A stretch of 21,286 nucleotides of DNA. Source: an uncultured Clostridia bacterium. GTDB lineage: Bacteria > Bacillota > Clostridia > Tissierellales > Peptoniphilaceae. Location of the stretch: NCBI GenBank assembly GCA_945916025.1, contig CAMEGD010000015.1:1-21286 (forward strand), written 5' to 3'. A model generated the notes under the pieces. That model was not told the DNA's origin, searched no databases, and was given only the letters and a program-made list of their open reading frames with translations. Positions 7,153 to 14,730 of the stretch are shown here, one piece after another. Position 1 is the first letter of the stretch. Each line of letters starts with the position of its first letter. The translations under genes were made by a program, and so were the position numbers.

Positions 7153-8290
7153 TATTCCACCTCGTAGGCAATGTTTCCATCGATAATTGTCATTTTTACA
7201 TTAAAGTCTTTATCTAAGATTGTAAGTGAACCCTTAAATCCTTCTTTTATAAGACCTCTATCTTCATAACCCATTAAATCAGCATGGTTTTCACTTATAC
7301 ACCTACTTGCCTTTTCTATTGGTAATTTTGTATAGTCCATAAAATTTCTAAAGGCCTTGTCAATAGTTAATGTTGAACCTGCCCTAGTTCCATCACTTGT
7401 AAGTCTAGCATCTCCATCACTAACTGTTACGTCATTTACACCTAATTTATATTTTCCATCTGGTAGACCAGCAGCCATTATGCAGTCTGTAACTAGAATT
7501 AATTTTTCATATCCCTTATTTTTTTCTATAAATTTTACTGTATTTTTGTTTAGGTGAAGACCATCTATAATAATTTCTGCATAAATATCTGCCATTAAGG
7601 CAACCCCTGCTATTCCAATTTCATGTTGATGAATTGGCCTCATAGTATTCATTAAATGAGTAAATGATTCTGCCCCCTTGTATATGGCCTTTACTGTTTC
7701 ATTAAATGTTGCATCTGAATGTCCAAGTGCAACTACTATTCCTAATTCTCTAAGTTCCTTTATGAAATCCATATCCTCAAGTAATTCAGGAGAAATAGTA
7801 ATGTATTTTATATTTCCCTTTGCTCTATCTTGATATTTTTTAACTAAATTTATATCTGGTTTTTTTAATAAATTTTCTGGCATGGCCCCCTTAAACTTTG
7901 GATTTAAAAAGGGTCCTTCCAAGTGTATGCCTAATAACTTTGCTCCTGGAAGATTATCTTCCATAGCTTGTGTTATTTGGTCAATGCACCAAAGGGTTTG
8001 GTCTTCTGTGTCAGTTAATATAGATGGTAAAAATCCAGTTACTCCATGACTAGCAAAAAACTTTGAAATCTTTTTGTAGTCCTCTTTACTAGCAGCATTT
8101 ACATCTATTCCATCCCCTCCATGGCAGTGGGATTCTATAAATCCTGGTAAAACATAGTGACCTTCAAGATCAATATAGTCTAAATCACTGTCTATGTTGT
8201 CTTTAACCTCTTTGATTATACTTTTATTTATCAGTAAATCCTTCTTAATTAGCTCTTTATTTATACTTTTCCGTTTTTTAAAAGTTTCAT
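7152..8290 (-). pseudogene. nagA: N-acetylglucosamine-6-phosphate deacetylase, frameshifted at codon 10
   Basis: NagA removes acetate from GlcNAc-6-phosphate in amino-sugar breakdown and cell-wall recycling. From the ATG at 8290 (GGGGTGA site upstream) the frame reads MKLLKNGKV and then stops. Supplying one base near 8258-8266 gives a full 379-aa NagA with no other break: YNKELIKKDLL…, the metal motif in LPGFIESHCHGGDG, HLEGPFLNP, ALGHSDATF, FTHLMNTMRP, DGLHLNK and the LVTDCIMAAGLPDG catalytic-Asp region. The largest intact open frame starts at an internal ATG (7964) and would lack the first metal-binding motif, so it is probably inactive. The lesion is recent or a sequencing error. The following isomerase-like remnant overlaps its stop codon, showing a former operon. 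Confidence 0.85.
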
Positions 8291-8312
8291 CACTTTATAT
8301 CACCCCAAAATA

Positions 8313-8318
8313 ATTTTA
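8313..8318 (-). promoter_or_regulatory. Likely -10 box of nagA
   Basis: On the minus strand TG-A-TAAAAT (hexamer 8313-8318) lies about 22 bases before the nagA ATG. No convincing -35 box is visible, so this is an extended -10 guess. Confidence 0.35.
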
Positions 8319-8364
8319 TCATATCAAAAGAAACTCCATAAGGCTGATTTTTTTACTACTTGTA

Positions 8365-8381
8365 AGTAAATACTATTTACT
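8365..8381. promoter_or_regulatory. Perfect 17-bp palindrome, candidate operator upstream of nagA
   Basis: AGTAAATA-C-TATTTACT is a perfect dyad with one central base, located about 47 bases upstream of the putative nagA -10 box and past the tsaD terminator. Its size and position suit a dimeric repressor or activator. It does not match the NagR/YvoA operator that I know, and the regulator is not in the window. Confidence 0.45.
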
Positions 8382-8417
8382 ACCTTTAAAGATCCTTCCT
8401 ACCATAAAACTCTTTGC

Positions 8418-8448
8418 ATAAAAAAGACCCTAGCTTCTACTAGAGTCT
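8418..8448 (-). terminator. Terminator of tsaE-tsaB-rimI-tsaD, overlapping the tsaD stop
   Basis: On the minus strand AGACTCTAG (8440-8448) pairs with CTAGGGTCT (8425-8433) with one G-T pair and a six-base loop, followed by a run of six T (8420-8425). The hairpin includes the last codons and the stop of tsaD. Confidence 0.88.
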
Positions 8449-9440
8449 TCTAATCCTAAGTTTGGAACTGCTTTTATTTTATAATCACTTATTCCTTCCC
8501 TAATATACTGATAGTAGGCTGCTGCAGAAATCATAGCCCCATTATCAGTTGAAAGAATCTTGTTGGGAAAATAAGAAATTATCCCATTTTTTTCAAGGTC
8601 CTTAAACCTTTGTCTTAAACCATCATTTGCTGATACTCCACCTGAAATAGCAATTTTTTTAATTCCTATTTCTTGGGATAGTCTCATAGTCTTAGCTACT
8701 AAAACATCTAAAACTGCGTTTTGAAAACTTGTAGCCACATCTTCCTTAGAAATTTCAAGGCCTTTCATTTTTTGAGAGTTTATATAATTTAATACAGCAG
8801 TCTTTAGACCTGAAAAACTAAAGTCATAGTGGTCTTCCTTAATCATGACCCTTGGAAAGTCAATATTATCCTTTCCAGTTTTGGCTAATTTGTCTATTTC
8901 TGGTCCCCCTGGATATCCTAGTCCCAAGGTTCTAGCTACCTTGTCATAGGCTTCTCCTGCTGCATCATCTCGTGTTCTACCAATAACTTCAAAGTTAATA
9001 TAGTCTATAACATGAATAAGGTAAGTGTGACCTCCAGATACTATTAAGGATATAAATGGTGGTTTTAAATCTGTACCTAAATAATTTGCAGCTATATGGC
9101 CTTCCATGTGGTTTACACCAACAAAAGGAATGTTATTACTAAAAGAAAGTGCCTTTCCATAAGATAAGCCCACAAGTAAGGACCCAATCAATCCTGGTCC
9201 TCTAGTCGCTCCCACAAGGTCTATATCTTCTATTGTAACATTAGCTTCTACTAAAGCATCCCTTACAACTTGAGAGATTATTTCCAAATGTTTTCTAGAT
9301 GCAACTTCCGGAACTACCCCTCCATATTTTTTATGAACATCAATTTGTGATGATATTATATTTGATAGAATTTCCCTTCCATCTTTAACAACTGATGCTG
9401 CTGTTTCATCACAAGATGATTCTATTCCCAATACTAACAT
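8430..9440 (-). CDS. tsaD: tRNA N6-adenosine threonylcarbamoyltransferase TsaD
   Basis: TsaD (Gcp/Kae1/YgjD) transfers the threonylcarbamoyl group to A37 of ANN-decoding tRNAs, the last step of t6A synthesis, working with TsaB and TsaE. The 336-aa protein begins MLVLGIESSCDETAASVV, has the metal-binding HMEGH (about 111-115) and SGGHTYL (about 135-141), and carries the later AISGGVSAND nucleotide-site region. The ATG at 9440, six bases from AGGAG, fits the family start better than the GTG at 9464, which lies in the rimI end. The gene begins eight bases after rimI stops and ends inside its own terminator. Confidence 0.96.
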   Translation of the reverse strand: MLVLGIESSCDETAASVVKDGREILSNIISSQIDVHKKYGGVVPEVASRKHLEIISQVVRDALVEANVTIEDIDLVGATRGPGLIGSLLVGLSYGKALSFSNNIPFVGVNHMEGHIAANYLGTDLKPPFISLIVSGGHTYLIHVIDYINFEVIGRTRDDAAGEAYDKVARTLGLGYPGGPEIDKLAKTGKDNIDFPRVMIKEDHYDFSFSGLKTAVLNYINSQKMKGLEISKEDVATSFQNAVLDVLVAKTMRLSQEIGIKKIAISGGVSANDGLRQRFKDLEKNGIISYFPNKILSTDNGAMISAAAYYQYIREGISDYKIKAVPNLGLEDSSRS

Positions 9441-9448
9441 TTTTTCTC

Positions 9449-9898
9449 CTATGCTAAACGCCACATAATAATGGCATCTTTGTTGTTTTTATAATAATTC
9501 TTCCTTGTTCCTGCTATTTCGAAACCAGTTTTTTTATACAGATTAATAGCTGGTTCATTGTCCATTCTAACTTCTAAAGTATATCCTATAATATCTTGGT
9601 CTTTATAATAATTAATTCCTTCTTTTAAAAGCCTAGTACCTATCTTTTTGTTTCTAAAATCAGACCTTACAGAAATGTTGTTGATTTGGATTTCACCACA
9701 AATATTCATAGTTGATATAAAACCTAGAATTTGTCCCTCTTCCTCATATACAAAGTAAGTACTAAATTCGTTTTCAAGTAAATCTTGTCTTAATATTTCA
9801 TAGGACCAAGCATCTACATCTTCTTTTTCTATTTCATATATTTTTTCTAAATCAGCCTCTTGGCCTAAACGTATACAATTACTTATTTCTTTTTTCAT
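9449..9898 (-). CDS. rimI: Ribosomal-protein-alanine N-acetyltransferase-like GNAT protein
   Basis: RimI acetylates the N-terminal alanine of ribosomal protein S18. This 149-aa GNAT-fold protein has the acetyl-CoA pyrophosphate loop RNKKIGTRLL (about 84-93), preceded by the NNISVRSDF strand, and the late INLYKKTGFEIAGTRKNYY signature typical of RimI. The ATG at 9898 overlaps tsaB by 20 bases and has no clear ribosome binding site, so expression probably depends on translational coupling with tsaB. Its place between tsaB and tsaD is the usual one in Firmicutes and is the main reason to prefer RimI over another GNAT enzyme. Confidence 0.88.
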   Translation of the reverse strand: MKKEISNCIRLGQEADLEKIYEIEKEDVDAWSYEILRQDLLENEFSTYFVYEEEGQILGFISTMNICGEIQINNISVRSDFRNKKIGTRLLKEGINYYKDQDIIGYTLEVRMDNEPAINLYKKTGFEIAGTRKNYYKNNKDAIIMWRLA

Positions 9899-10553
9899 AG
9901 TCAATTTGTGCTTGAGACTTAGTCATATAATTTGCCTGTAGGTCTATATGGGAAATTCCTTGGCCATCTAAAAATCTTTCCCTTCCTATAAAGCATACAT
10001 TAGACCCCCTATTAAGCAAGTTGCCCTCTTGACCAAACCTTAAGTCTAAATCCATAAATTCACTATTTATGTCACCTGCGAAAAGCAAATCTTCATAAAT
10101 CTTTAGTTTTTCCTTAAAGTCAGAAATATCATATAGCCCTTCTTCTATGGTATTAACTTTTCCCTTATTATAAGAATAGATTCCTCCATAGACCCTGTCT
10201 CTTTTTGCATCTACTCCTATTGCTACATGCTTATAACTGGAAAAGTTTCTAGATAATACCTCTAAAGAGGATACTCCAACTACTGGAATATTATAAAACT
10301 CTACCAGTCCCTTACAGGTGGAAATTCCAATCCTTACTCCTGTAAAAGATCCTGGACCTATAGCTACACAAACCAAGTCCAAGTCTGATACTTTAAGATT
10401 GTTTGATTCTAGCAAAAACTTAATATTATCTATTAATTTTTCAGAATGGTCCATGTTAGAATAAAAGTTTATTTCTCCTAATATTTTATCATCAGAAACT
10501 AAACCTATGGACATGGTTTTAGTTGATGTATCAATTCCCAATATATTCATCAT
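9879..10553 (-). CDS. tsaB: t6A synthesis complex subunit TsaB
   Basis: TsaB is the inactive paralogue of TsaD that dimerises with it and is needed for t6A37 synthesis in bacteria. The 224-aa sequence has the N-terminal ASKHA-type start MNILGIDTSTKTMSIGLV, the family motif GPGSFTGVRIG (about 66-76) and the DAKRDRVYGGIY stretch. The two adjacent ATG codons at 10553 and 10550 are both usable; GGAG inside the end of tsaE lies five or eight bases upstream. The start overlaps the tsaE stop, so translation is coupled. Confidence 0.94.
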   Translation of the reverse strand: MMNILGIDTSTKTMSIGLVSDDKILGEINFYSNMDHSEKLIDNIKFLLESNNLKVSDLDLVCVAIGPGSFTGVRIGISTCKGLVEFYNIPVVGVSSLEVLSRNFSSYKHVAIGVDAKRDRVYGGIYSYNKGKVNTIEEGLYDISDFKEKLKIYEDLLFAGDINSEFMDLDLRFGQEGNLLNRGSNVCFIGRERFLDGQGISHIDLQANYMTKSQAQIDYEKRNK

Positions 10554-11002
10554 ATCATCTCCAATATATAGTCGAATTTTTCAGGATTTGTTGTTGAAAT
10601 TAATAAGGTCCTAGAATTTTCTGAAGTCTTTTCTATTTTAATTTCAATAATGTCCTTAGGAAGATAATCCCTTATCCTTTCAGGCCACTCAATAATATTT
10701 ACATCCTCTGAAAAAAGGTATTCATCGAAACCAAAATCATCAAAATCTCCTTGGTTTTCTAACCTATAAAGATCAAAGTGGTTAAGGTTAATTGTCCCCT
10801 CATAAATATTAAGTATAGAAAAGGTTGGACTTGTTATATAGTCTCTTATTCCCATTCCCTCTCCAATAAACTTTGTTAGGTGAGTTTTTCCTGCTCCTAG
10901 GTCACCATAAAGACATATTGTCTCTGATCCTTTAAATAAATTTCCTATTTTGTTTCCAAAATCTTTCATTTCATCTATTGAATTAATTGTAATTTTCTTC
11001 AT
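10550..11002 (-). CDS. tsaE: t6A synthesis ATPase TsaE
   Basis: TsaE is a small ATPase that binds the TsaB-TsaD dimer and drives turnover of the t6A machinery. The 150-aa protein shows the P-loop GDLGAGKT (33-40), TSPTFSILNIYEG with a switch-like threonine, the conserved HFDLYRLE, and EWPERI, all typical of the family. It is the first gene of the four-gene operon, with an AGAGGT site and a strong promoter upstream. The product overlaps the tsaB start at its stop codon. Confidence 0.95.
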   Translation of the reverse strand: MKKITINSIDEMKDFGNKIGNLFKGSETICLYGDLGAGKTHLTKFIGEGMGIRDYITSPTFSILNIYEGTINLNHFDLYRLENQGDFDDFGFDEYLFSEDVNIIEWPERIRDYLPKDIIEIKIEKTSENSRTLLISTTNPEKFDYILEMI

Positions 11003-11018
11003 AATTTACCTCTTAATT

Positions 11019-11047
11019 ATTATATATTAAAAGTATTTATTTGTCAT
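11019..11047 (-). promoter_or_regulatory. Promoter of tsaE-tsaB-rimI-tsaD operon
   Basis: On the minus strand ATGACA (11042-11047) and TATAAT (11019-11024) are spaced by 17 bases, ending 16 bases before the tsaE ATG, so the leader is very short. Confidence 0.8.
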
Positions 11048-11079
11048 ATCATTGTAAACTTGGATTTACTTAAATAAGC

Positions 11080-11085
11080 TATAAT
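11080..11085 (+). promoter_or_regulatory. -10 box of the NAGPA-domain gene
   Basis: TATAAT at 11080-11085 lies 22 bases before the ATG at 11108, which has GGAGG eight bases upstream. No good -35 box is found at 16-18 bases, so the promoter may be weak or need an activator. Confidence 0.45.
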
Positions 11086-11107
11086 TAATATATTGGAGGT
11101 TTAGAAT

Positions 11108-13813
11108 ATGAAAATTAAAGGAAATAAATTAATAGCAGTGGCTTCCTTATGTGCTATATTAGTTTTTCCAGGAAATTCCCATGCAAGTGGGTTAATTGAA
11201 GATGTAAAGGAAAGATACGATATAGCAAGTGGAGTCCAATATGTTGAAATAGATAGGTTTACAGAAAGTGGATTTATTGATATTGATATTTTAAAACTCG
11301 ATACTAACAATGGTTTTTCTAACCTGACTCCCCTTGTAGGCCCAAATGGTGTCTCTAAAAGAGCTACCCTAACTACTATGATAGACTCTACTGATAAGAC
11401 AGTGGCAGGAATAAATGGAGACTTCTTTGAAGTTACAAACTTTCCTATGGCTTTAGGGTCCCTAGTTGGAGATGGTCAAGTAGTTTTAACTACACCAGAA
11501 TCAGCCTTTTCTAGAAACTCATTTTACTTAACTAAAGATAAAAAGGGTGGAGTTGGAAACCTAAATAACGATATAAACATAAGTATTAATGGAAAAAATA
11601 TAGCAGTTAATGCTCTAAACAAGTTGTCAAGACCATATAAGGCTCTTTCAATTTTAGATACAAATTGGGGACCAACAAGTCCAGGTAGAAACCTTGGAGC
11701 AAATACTACAGAGGTCTTAGTATCAAATGGTAGAGTTGTAGACAAGAGAATTTCAGGTCTACCTATTAACATTACACCTGGTTCCTTTGTATTAGTTCAA
11801 GGAGGAGATGGTCTAAACAATGTAAATATTGGAGATAGGGTTGATATTAACTATGGGTCCTATAAAAACCTAATGTTTTCAATTGGTGGAGGAAATATCC
11901 TTGTGAATAAAGGCGCTGTTCCAAATAACCTACCTACAGGAAGATCTCCTAGAACTGCAATTGGAATTAATAAGGCAAATACTGAAATTCTTTTGGTAAC
12001 TGTAGATGGAAGAAATAACTCCTCTATTGGTATGGGAGAAAAGGAACTTGCTGAATTTATGAAGAGTATTGGTGCCTATTATGCCCTTAACCTTGATGGT
12101 GGTGGTTCTACTACTATGGGAATTAAGTATTCAGGTACAGACAAATCTCAAGTTGTAAACGACCCATCAGATGGATCCCAAAGACCAGTAGTTTCTGGTG
12201 TTGGTATAAAATCCTCTGCACCTGTAAGTGAACCATCCTATATTAAAATAAAACCAAGTGATACCTCTATGTTTTCTGGATTTGCATATCCATTTACAGT
12301 AGAAGTATTTGATAAACATCACAACAAACTAAATGTTAATCCTGCTGAAATAAATATTACTTCAGATTTTGGTTCAATTTCTAATGGAAACTTTACACCA
12401 AACAAGAAGGGTCATGGTTCTATTAAGGCTAGCTACAAAAATGCAAGTGGCCTTCAAGAAGTATTTATCCATTCTGAAATAAAAGAAGTAAAATTAGATG
12501 TGGATTATTTACAATTAACAAATGGAAAAACCCATATTTTTGAAACAATTTATGGAAAAGACGATATGGGCTACAAAAAGAAACTATCAGCCTCAAACTT
12601 TACTTTCTCTGCCAGTGAAGGAATTGGAAGGTTTGAAGGAAATAAATTTATTGCTGAAGGTACAGGAACTGGAACTATAACTGCTAATTATTACGGTATA
12701 AAGAGACTTATCCCTGTGTCTATAGGATCTCAAAAGGAAAATATATTTGATTTTAATAATAAAGACATTATATCAGTATCAACTAAGCCAAGTGATGATA
12801 CTAAAATAACTTCAAATGCATATATAGATACAGACAATAAGGATTCTAACCCTTCTACTAGCCTAATTTATAGTCTTGCTCCTTATGACAAAAATCAAGT
12901 AGCAGAACTAAACTTTATGGATGGAATAGACCTGAAATCTTCAGAATATATCGGCCTTTGGATAAAGGGTAATGGACAAAATGATAAAATTACAGTTACT
13001 TTTAGAGACGGAAATGGCAAAACTGCAACTACTGATTTAGTGGCTAAGGTGGACTTTTCAGATTGGAAGTATATAGAAGCCTTCATTCCTGGGTCTTTAA
13101 AGGGAAATATTTTCCTAGACAAGATTTCCGTAATAGTTTCTGAATCTAGATCAGGGGTTTCTACCCTAACCTTTGATGGTCTAGTATCATCAGTAAAACT
13201 TCCAATAGATTGGGAATTAGGAAAGGGATCAAGTGTAGCAGGAGACCCTAGAAATTACAATGTAGATGATGAATCTGCCCAAGAGTTCTCTATTACAAGT
13301 TTAAATAAAAATGGAAATAATGGTTCAAAAATAGCCCACCTAAATAACAAGGACATAAGTGTAATCTTTAATGGAGCTAGTAAAGAAACTTTAGCATCTA
13401 TAAACTCACCTATGAAGTTCAATGGAAATGATGTACACAATATTAAGACACCAGGAAATACAGCCTTCATTACCCTACAAATTAACGAATATGGTATTAG
13501 GTCTGCTAATCCAAGTCAGTGGAAACCATTTATTAGTGCCTTGGAAAATGAATCTTTAAAGAACATTGTAATAATGTTACAAAGACACCCAGACTCAATT
13601 AAAGGTCAAAGGGAAAAAGAATTTTTCTATGATACTATAGATGAAGGAGTTAAAAATAATAAAACTATATTTATAGTTAGCCCTGGCGATAGGGACTCAG
13701 TTGAATATGTAAATGGTTATAGAGATGTGAGACTTTCCTCTTATGGAAATTCAGTCTTAGACTTAAAACTTAGAAATGAGAACCTAGCCTATACCCTAAC
13801 AAGAATGAACTAG
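11108..13813 (+). CDS. Secreted multidomain phosphodiester glycosidase (NAGPA/DUF2233) family protein
   Basis: A signal peptide (MKIKGNKLIAVASLCAILVF, cleavage near residue 25-27 at SHA/S) indicates export. Residues about 85-370 are a NAGPA domain, the family that cleaves N-acetylglucosamine phosphodiesters: NGDFF (103-107), GRSPRTAIGI (278-287), LLVTVDGR and NLDGGGSTTM (328-337). Residues about 375-540 look like two bacterial Ig-like units (YIKIKPSDTSMFSG…, then VKLDVDYLQLTNG…GTGTGTITANYYG). Residues about 545-700 look like a beta-sandwich carbohydrate-binding module (IGLWIKGNGQNDKITVTFRDGNGKT). The last 170 residues alternate strands and helices (IVIMLQRHPD, IFIVSPGDRDS) and loosely recall a metallophosphoesterase fold without its metal ligands. 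No LPXTG, SLH or other anchor is visible. The likely substrate is a cell-surface or environmental glycan, but that is inferred. Confidence 0.85.
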   Translation: MKIKGNKLIAVASLCAILVFPGNSHASGLIEDVKERYDIASGVQYVEIDRFTESGFIDIDILKLDTNNGFSNLTPLVGPNGVSKRATLTTMIDSTDKTVAGINGDFFEVTNFPMALGSLVGDGQVVLTTPESAFSRNSFYLTKDKKGGVGNLNNDINISINGKNIAVNALNKLSRPYKALSILDTNWGPTSPGRNLGANTTEVLVSNGRVVDKRISGLPINITPGSFVLVQGGDGLNNVNIGDRVDINYGSYKNLMFSIGGGNILVNKGAVPNNLPTGRSPRTAIGINKANTEILLVTVDGRNNSSIGMGEKELAEFMKSIGAYYALNLDGGGSTTMGIKYSGTDKSQVVNDPSDGSQRPVVSGVGIKSSAPVSEPSYIKIKPSDTSMFSGFAYPFTVEVFDKHHNKLNVNPAEINITSDFGSISNGNFTPNKKGHGSIKASYKNASGLQEVFIHSEIKEVKLDVDYLQLTNGKTHIFETIYGKDDMGYKKKLSASNFTFSASEGIGRFEGNKFIAEGTGTGTITANYYGIKRLIPVSIGSQKENIFDFNNKDIISVSTKPSDDTKITSNAYIDTDNKDSNPSTSLIYSLAPYDKNQVAELNFMDGIDLKSSEYIGLWIKGNGQNDKITVTFRDGNGKTATTDLVAKVDFSDWKYIEAFIPGSLKGNIFLDKISVIVSESRSGVSTLTFDGLVSSVKLPIDWELGKGSSVAGDPRNYNVDDESAQEFSITSLNKNGNNGSKIAHLNNKDISVIFNGASKETLASINSPMKFNGNDVHNIKTPGNTAFITLQINEYGIRSANPSQWKPFISALENESLKNIVIMLQRHPDSIKGQREKEFFYDTIDEGVKNNKTIFIVSPGDRDSVEYVNGYRDVRLSSYGNSVLDLKLRNENLAYTLTRMN

Positions 13814-13853
13814 AAAAAATGCCTTTAATCTTAAGTGATTAAGGGCATTTTTA
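13814..13853. terminator. Bidirectional terminator between converging genes
   Basis: AATGCCTTTAATC (13818-13830) pairs with GATTAAGGGCATT (13837-13849) over 13 bp with one G-T pair and a six-base loop. There is a T run on the right and an A run on the left, so it can stop both the NAGPA gene and the converging membrane-protein gene. Confidence 0.88.
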
Positions 13854-13862
13854 TATCTTTTA

Positions 13863-14603
13863 TTAAATTGGAAGGTTTAGTATTATATAACCTCCAAGGA
13901 CCAGACTCATAGCATTTGCAATTATTGAAAAGCCTAAAGATCTCCATTTTGAATGTTCCCTAATAGAAGTCATTAAGAATATAGACTCTACAATGAGAAT
14001 AATAACTTCAGCAAAGATAAATAATACCATTGCATAGGATCCTCCATTCGATCCAGCAATAGAAATATTAAGAGCTCCTTGGGTTAGAAGGTTAATTATT
14101 AAAAACCTAATCCAACTAGCCCTTTGCCTATATCCAAAGATATAAAATATTAGGCCTTCTATTAATAAAGTTAAGATTAATCTTAAAGAAACAAGTAAAG
14201 GCATTCTCCAAATAGGCTGTCCAAAGTATAAGTGGTTGTTCTTTAGATTTAAAGTTAGGTAGTTGTTGTAGGTTTTGTAGACTTCATCTGGAAAATTATA
14301 GGAAGTCTTTTCTCCATTATTTTCAACAACTAGAGCTAAATCCTTATGGTCTTGTGTAATATCAAAATTAGTTTCGTTTCTATATGATTTAAAAAAAGAT
14401 TCCCAAGCCTTGTCATCTCTATATAATATATTCAGCTGATTTTCTCTTTCATTATTCTTTATATAGACTTTTAAATCCTTTGGAGCATTAATTACTAGTA
14501 TATTTATAGTTGGTGGCTCCGCTGAATTAGAATAAGCAACTTTGGGAAACAAACTTATTAGTATAAATATAAATAAAAATATATGTAGTCTGCTTCTTTT
14601 CAT
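13863..14603 (-). CDS. Unrecognised membrane protein with N-terminal extracytoplasmic domain
   Basis: I do not recognise this family. The 246-aa product has a signal or anchor segment at the start (MKRSRLHIFLFIFILISLF, possible cleavage near AYS/N), then about 110 polar residues predicted outside the cell (PPTINILVINAPKDLKVYIKN…, EVYKTYNNYLTLNLKN). Four hydrophobic helices follow (beginning at about MPLLVSLRLI, WIRFLIINLL, YAMVLFIFAE and LGFSIIANAM), with positively charged loops between. The ATG at 14603 has GGAGG five bases upstream, which makes it much better than the in-frame ATG at 14660. It has its own promoter and is isolated between two terminators, so context gives no role. Confidence 0.75.
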   Translation of the reverse strand: MKRSRLHIFLFIFILISLFPKVAYSNSAEPPTINILVINAPKDLKVYIKNNERENQLNILYRDDKAWESFFKSYRNETNFDITQDHKDLALVVENNGEKTSYNFPDEVYKTYNNYLTLNLKNNHLYFGQPIWRMPLLVSLRLILTLLIEGLIFYIFGYRQRASWIRFLIINLLTQGALNISIAGSNGGSYAMVLFIFAEVIILIVESIFLMTSIREHSKWRSLGFSIIANAMSLVLGGYIILNLPI

Positions 14604-14622
14604 AATATCCTCCATTTTCAGT

Positions 14623-14628
14623 ATTGTA
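14623..14628 (-). promoter_or_regulatory. Extended -10 promoter of the membrane-protein gene
   Basis: On the minus strand TG-G-TACAAT (hexamer 14623-14628) lies about 20 bases before the ATG at 14603; the -35 region is poor. Confidence 0.5.
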
Positions 14629-14651
14629 CCATAAAATAAGGTATAAATACG

Positions 14652-14697
14652 AAAAACCAACGCTCTTTAGTGAATCAAAAAGTGTTGGTTTTTTTAA
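14652..14697. terminator. Long hairpin terminator after the M20 amidohydrolase
   Basis: AAAAACCAAC (14652-14661) pairs perfectly with GTTGGTTTTT (14684-14693), and after one mismatch a further CTCTTT/AAAAAG stem extends it. T runs occur on both strands, so it can work in either direction; here it ends the amidohydrolase operon. Confidence 0.88.
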
Positions 14698-14730
14698 TTG
14701 TAAAAATTACTAATCATAAATTACCTGTTT

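Noticed and set aside
7152..7964. Treating the 270-aa open frame from the ATG at 7964 as a functional short NagA
   Set aside because: It would lack the N-terminal strands and the HCH metal motif, which are encoded immediately upstream in the same frame back to a single-base frameshift near codon 10.
9441..9464. Longer TsaD start at the GTG (9464)
   Set aside because: It lies in the end of rimI, lacks a ribosome site and adds residues foreign to the family; the ATG at 9440 has AGGAG at the right distance.
11003..11107. Shared operator between tsaE and the NAGPA gene
   Set aside because: I looked for inverted repeats in the divergent region and found only short AT-rich matches expected by chance.
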